A stretch of 64,000 nt of DNA, from assembly GCA_950295325.1 (NCBI GenBank), contig OX485804.1, positions 67,248,033 through 67,312,032 on the forward strand, given 5' to 3'. A program made the translations under genes and the position numbers. Every line of letters starts with the position of its first letter. Position 1 is the stretch's first letter. The notes under the pieces were generated by a model, which saw nothing but the letters and a program-made list of their open reading frames with translations, was not told the DNA's origin and ran no database searches. This stretch comes from Polytrichum commune (taxonomy: Eukaryota > Streptophyta > Polytrichopsida > Polytrichales > Polytrichaceae). Below are positions 59,032 to 64,000 of this stretch, in pieces.

Positions 59032-61360
59032 TGCAGGTGACACACCGATGTGACGCTGAAGCTCCTACTTGCCAAGATGAGCAGCGAATCTGCCTTTTCA
59101 GCTTAATTGAAACTCTGGTACCGCCGCAAGTATACTGATGATAACAGTTGCCAAGGTTGCACAGTTGACGTACTTGGAAGAAACAGGAGAATCGAGATCA
59201 AGTGAGAGAGTGAACATCAACAGTGCAACCTGTTCGATAGATAAGCAGTTGTTGTAACTTAATGGATGTTTATTTATGGCAACTGATGATCATGCACATG
59301 ATAAGCAAGCTATGGGATTGCCTGAATTTTGGGGTGGATACTACAGCATGCTCAATCCTGTACTTACTTATAGTTCACACTGTCATGAGTCAAGCATGCA
59401 ATTTGATGAAAGCACTTTGAGTTGACCATGAAGCCTTTAACATGGACACTTTCGATGAAATTGGCCCCACTTCCGCCCCTCAAATCAGCCCCTTCAAATC
59501 AGCCTCAAATCAGCCCCCCCCTGCCACTAATGTTTTTTGACTGCGTTAATGTCAACTTATTGAGCACAATACTATCACAAATATGACACTTTCCCTTAGT
59601 GGAAACTTAGCATGTCACAAAGTTGACAAACGAATATGAAAATAAATTCAATGGATTTTAGTAGTATATTGCCCCCCCCCCCCCCCCCCTAGCCAAGGCC
59701 CCAAAGTGCCCCTAGTGAGCCCATCCACCCCTACCAACACTTGTTTACTATGTTTGCACACGGAGACTTCAATCTAGTCTCCAGCTTCAAATTCTCACAA
59801 ATTTGACTTGATCATATGTTACTCTACTTGTGAAATTGTTTGTCACTCACAATGGACACATGTAAATTTTATCAAATCACAAACAGGCATAGCCAAACAC
59901 ACTAACTTAGTAGAAGATATGGCGACCCCAAACACCATCGAGACTCGAGAAGGAATTGTTGCATATGAGCGTACTACCTATCATCCATCCATGTCCATTT
60001 AAACAAGTTTGTGGTTAATTCATCTCAATTAAGCGGCCCCTTCATATTCATGATTACTTTTGGGTACACTTGAGGGCAAAAGAAACTCTGTCTTTGCGGT
60101 ATGTATTTTTCCCAGGTATATTTGTTCAAGATGAATGAGGTATACACTCATATGTATCAATTCTCGACTCTAGACTTGGTCCGAATAATATGGTTCCACA
60201 CAACATATTTGTAAAATTATTGACAAGAGCATTCTATTGGAGATGTAGATTGGACATGTCACTTTAACAATATTGCTATTTGGACTCAAACCATGTTGTT
60301 TGGGAGCCTATTTTCTATGAGTAACACTAGTAGATAACATTGTCCCAACCCAAACATTATGTTTGTGATATGGACACAACTTATAGATAAATTGACTGAT
60401 AGATAAATTGCGTCAATTTCACAAGCATATTGTTGTCTCCTACGATGAAGCCCATAAAAAACAACAAAGGTGTTGGACTAGTAGGTGAGAACCACCACAA
60501 AATTAGCCTTATAGGACATGGAAGTCTTGTATTAAACGAGGGTATTGGTCATCTTTTTGTTTGACCCTTTTTGTGAATAATGAAACAAGATTTCATCCAT
60601 TGCCAAAACCTACAAGGCCACTAAGACTTGGAATGCAACCAACAAACGAATCAAAAGAACAAAGAATAAGAAGTTTGATTAACACTGATTTGTTTTGCAA
60701 TGTGCATGTCTCAATTGTGCAAAAATACACGCATATAGATTGTCAATTCTGGACAAGTCTTCCGTCCATATTTATTTAAGTTCTAGTTACTTCTTACACT
60801 TGGGTTGTGCACCTTTCATAACATGTATGAGTATACGTGCGTGCACTAAAGGGGTATTAAATTGAGCTTTTGTGTTCTACGTATATATCTATCTATATCT
60901 ATCTATATGCGTGACACAAATTATAACTTGTAGATATGTACATGTATCAAAGAACTCTTAAAAATATATTACATTTGTACTTGTATGGTAGGGTCACTAG
61001 ACTTTATAGGATAAATACTTAATATTTGATGAAACTACGATAATTGTTTTTTCTCTCATTTCCTCATCTCATACATGTATGCATGGAAGAGGCTATATTA
61101 GGGTTTTGGAAGGGGTGGTTGAGTCAAGAATGCCACTTCTTGCTTGGGATTGCAAGAGGAACAACCAACGCTTCTTTGTGGTGCTTTTATGGTTGATGTG
61201 GGTGGTTGATGCCTTCGTTGATCATGGGCGACATTGAAATTGTGTAGGTGTTGATTCTCAAGTGGGTTTTCTCTCAATCATTTGTATCATCAATAAACTT
61301 CCGACATGTGCAACAATTTGGATCAAGCATTTAAGGATTGCAATTGTTGCAAGTTCTAGG
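59032..61360. other. Upstream of the dioxygenase and intergenic; C18 run
   Basis: The first few hundred bases are the presumed promoter of the - strand dioxygenase; no core element was confirmed. A C18 run occupies 59672-59689, and a short CAAATCAGCC-like repeat lies at 59480-59510. No gene is recognised. Confidence 0.4.
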
Positions 61361-61813
61361 ATCATACATGGAGATTGGTTTAAGTTGGCATCAAAAAGCA
61401 ACCAACAATAAGTAGACTTACGATCTTATGGATCATTTGATGGTATATTTAGAAACAATAATTGCATTAGCTTCTATGACATATATTGTAGACTTAGATG
61501 CTTATGAGGCAAATCTAGGGGATTAAAAAAATTAAATGACTTTATTAATAAATGCTAGGGTTTTACATTATACATATGATAGGGGCTCATTATTATTCAA
61601 AAGTATATTTCTATACTTATGTTAATGATTAGATATGAGTGTATTTTGTTACATATATGTGTTGTCACTTGTATTTTTATCATTGAAATTCTACGTCTGT
61701 TGCTTGATTTTGCACCCCAAAAAATATAAATAAATAAATAAAATTGGATATAGGGGGTTCCAAGAGTATCTTGCAAACACACATGGTTCGTGGTTTTTGA
61801 TGTAAAGTGCACC
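61361..61813 (-). repeat. Dispersed repeat A, uninterrupted copy (empty site)
   Basis: The reverse complement aligns in order with 13328-13574 plus 14409-14622. The single CATTATAC at 61566-61573 corresponds to the unduplicated target of the hAT-like insertion at 13575-14400. The class of this repeat is unknown. Confidence 0.75.
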
Positions 61814-61834
61814 CCGGGTTCTTAAATTGCCTCG

Positions 61835-62046
61835 TTGAACTGGTAGATCCTAGTAGATTAGCCATTATAATTGGCCAAAGGTTGGTATTATTCTTTGTGT
61901 TTCATTATGTCTTGTATCAAATAATTAGTAACATTGAAAGTTGAATTGGTAGATCCTAGTAGATTAGCCATTATAATTGGCCAAAGGTTGGTACTATTCT
62001 TCATGTTTCATTTTTGTCTTATATCAAATATTTAATAACACTGAAA
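61835..62046. repeat. Two-unit tandem duplication, 106-bp period
   Basis: TGGTAGATCCTAGTAGATTA followed by GCCATTATAATTGGCCAAAG starts at 61841 and again at 61947. The units are nearly identical over their first 50 bases and more diverged after that. Only two units are present. Confidence 0.85.
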
Positions 62047-63181
62047 GAAGACTTGTTGACTACAATCATCCATTCCGACTTGTCCATTGTGATTCATGAT
62101 GAAGAAATGCATAGGTATATCATTTTGACTTTCAACCGGAGAGCTTAGTTTGAACTTTTGACAAAGCCGTCTCCAAATGCATTCCAATGATCTCAGTAAG
62201 CCGGGCACATCTTCATTCGTGTTTGCAAGCGCAACTTCCCTCAACAATAGGGCCTCAAAGAAGTGAGTCAGGTGGCCCATGGTTTTTGGCCTATAATCCT
62301 GAACTCTGATATGATACCCGCCCACCAGTCACATGGAATTGTTTAGATCACATTTATACAATGGCGGCATGAGCAATATTAAGATCCGGTCACCTTCTTA
62401 AAGTAACATCAAGAAATTCTCACTGTGGACAACCCCCTCGTACCCATCTATGTTCGGGGAAAACCGACGGCTAGTTCATTATCAGCCGATGGATTTCCCC
62501 TCGTGGCCGGTCCAAATTTCCAACCATCGGATGGCAATCCGACTGTAATTTCAATCCTCCAGCAATTAGCCGATGGACCAAAAAATGTCCCGGAAATGTA
62601 GCCGATTCTTCTTGTGAGTTACTGGATTTTAGCCGGAAGCATCCAGAGCGTTATTTGTCTGGGGCATCTGATGATGCACTTGAGGAAATACCCTAAACCT
62701 TAAACTTTTTGAATTATGCAACCTTTCCATGACCAAATCCAATTGCTTCTATGAAGAATTGGGGGACCCTTGGCCTTCAAGCGGTGAAGGCATTGCTAGG
62801 TTCAATTCCTGCCAAGGATATTAACTCTTCAAATTTAAAGTTTTGAACATTCACTTATTCAAGATTTTGTACTAAGAAATGATTTCTAATAAATTTTCAT
62901 ACATTTTTTAAACAATTAGTGCCAATATGAATTCCATTTAATCGGATATTGACCAATGAAAATATGAAAATATAGGCAATTGGCCGATTGATTTTACAAA
63001 AGACCGGCTCTTGCCAATGTAAATTGGAAAAAATCCGACCCTTCATAGCAACTACCGGCAATTAGCCACTAAGGCTTCAAAAACTTCTCGAACTCTGGTA
63101 CCCATCAAGCCAAGGACAACCCCCACCCCACCTACTAGGGACAACCCCCATGCCACCAACAACTACCTGAGTCAAGAAAAC
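62047..63181. other. Intergenic; unidentified - strand open frame and CCGAT-rich patches
   Basis: A 97-codon - strand frame (62032-62325) includes FFEALLLREVALANTNEDVP and LLRSLECIWRRLCQKF, which look protein-like, but I do not recognise it. At 62440-62650 and 62930-63070 words such as ATTAGCCGATGG, AACCGACGG and ACCGGCAATTAGCC resemble the theme of the AACCGGTT repeats without a clear alignment. Confidence 0.35.
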
Positions 63182-63967
63182 CTAACTGCGTTGCCGCTTC
63201 CAATTCCAAACAATATGTAAGTTGTTCCTCTTACATAAGACATTCCTGGCTTCCCACGTTTGGTCAAAACCTTGGAGCATAGTCGCAGCAAAGAAGGTGT
63301 TGTTGATCTTGACTTGCTTGATCATCCGTTCCCACGCCGCCTTCGCGTAGGTGATGAGTTCATCCGAGATATGGTGTTTGACCTTCAACTCATGCCATTG
63401 TTCATGATTGAACACTTTGTCATTGCGTTCAAACCAAATGGTCCAAACCGTAATATCACATAGAAGGTGTCAGATAGTAATATTTTTAACAATTTTCTTA
63501 GGGATCCTTTCCCCAAACAAGGCTTGCTTCCAATTAAAACTATCGTAATTGTCGGTTCTAACCCCACAAAGTTCATGCATGATTAATGTGGCCCATCTCC
63601 ATGCCCTCCTAGCTTGAATGTGGTCCTAAAATTTATGTTTGACTGATGCACTCGTATTAGGGAGGCAAATGGGACATTGTTTGGAGATAGACGCTAGCAA
63701 AATGTAGGCCCTCCATTCGTAAACTGCCACCGCTTTATGCCAGATGGACCACATGATCGCGGCTTCTTTGCCAGACCGAGGCATATCCCACACTTGAGAC
63801 CAGTATAACTTGTAGTTTCCTAGGAGATAGCCCTGCCATTTATCCGCCGTGCGCGTGGTTCCCGGGATCTTGTTGATAACAAAATATTTTCCAAACTTTG
63901 TGGTATAGTTAAGAAAGTGGTATCCCTCCACCCATCGCCAACGGTCCAAGTCCCATCTAAGGGGCAC
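63182..63967 (-). pseudogene. LINE reverse transcriptase C-terminal fragment, runs off the window
   Basis: One - strand frame is open from the right edge to a stop at 63182-63184 except for two internal stops. It contains MWSIWHKAVAVYEWRAYILL, CPICLPN, RRAWRWATLIMHEL, VWTIWFERNDKVFNHEQW and KAAWERMIKQVKI. This is the arrangement of the zinc-finger-like region (zf-RVT) and tail after the RT domain of plant L1-type LINEs. Both stops (in KF-stop-DHIQARRAW and in ITI-stop-HLLCDITVW) sit where Trp is expected from the motif context, so each could arise by one G-to-A change. The RT core lies beyond position 64000. Confidence 0.7.
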
Positions 63968-64000
63968 TTTATATTAGGGCCCATTTGGAGTTGAGCCCAT

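Noticed and set aside
62032-62325. 97-codon - strand frame
   Set aside because: Protein-like in places, but no motif is recognisable and there is no supporting gene structure.
1-64000. CRISPR arrays, operons, bacterial-type defence genes, rRNA
   Set aside because: Spliced plant genes and plant retrotransposons define the window; no regularly spaced repeats of CRISPR type and no rRNA-like sequence were seen.

Overview
The window is nuclear DNA of a land plant: AT-rich, mostly non-coding, with spliced genes and many decayed transposons. I could not identify the species from sequence alone. The style of the repeats and of the oxygenase would suit a non-seed plant (fern, lycophyte or bryophyte), but this is a weak inference and a seed plant is not excluded.

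Three genes look intact. Two are pectin methylesterase (PME) genes on the + strand, at 19660-22026 (424 aa) and 33165-35487 (429 aa). Each has five coding exons with identical exon phases and near-identical exon lengths, and all catalytic residues are present. They form a direct duplication about 13.5 kb apart that also includes 5' and 3' flanks. Both probably have an intron in the 5' UTR. The third is a three-exon 2-oxoglutarate/Fe(II) dioxygenase gene on the - strand at 56575-59031 (426 aa) with an intact 2-His-1-Asp facial triad. The PMEs act in the cell wall on homogalacturonan; the substrate of the dioxygenase cannot be told from sequence.

From 42319 to 51331 lies a complete but dead chromovirus (Ty3/gypsy) on the - strand. 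It has two 349-bp LTRs, a 5-bp target-site duplication (TSD), an initiator-tRNA-Met-type primer site, gag, protease, RT, RNase H, integrase and a chromodomain. Two further insertions with TG...CA ends and perfect 5-bp TSDs sit inside it: 43108-44080 in the chromodomain and 45248-46797 at the start of integrase. Both are best read as solo LTRs. The chromovirus itself lies inside an older degenerate - strand coding region (about 40828-42313 plus 51337-51650) whose motifs resemble a beta-class DNA amino-methyltransferase.

The rest is intergenic DNA with several small inverted-repeat (MITE-like) families present in multiple copies, a satellite-like tandem array at 6617-7440, an 826-bp hAT-like insertion with G/C-homopolymer ends and a matching empty site elsewhere in the window, and a LINE reverse-transcriptase C-terminal pseudogene running off the right end. 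I saw no CRISPR array, rRNA or confident tRNA.
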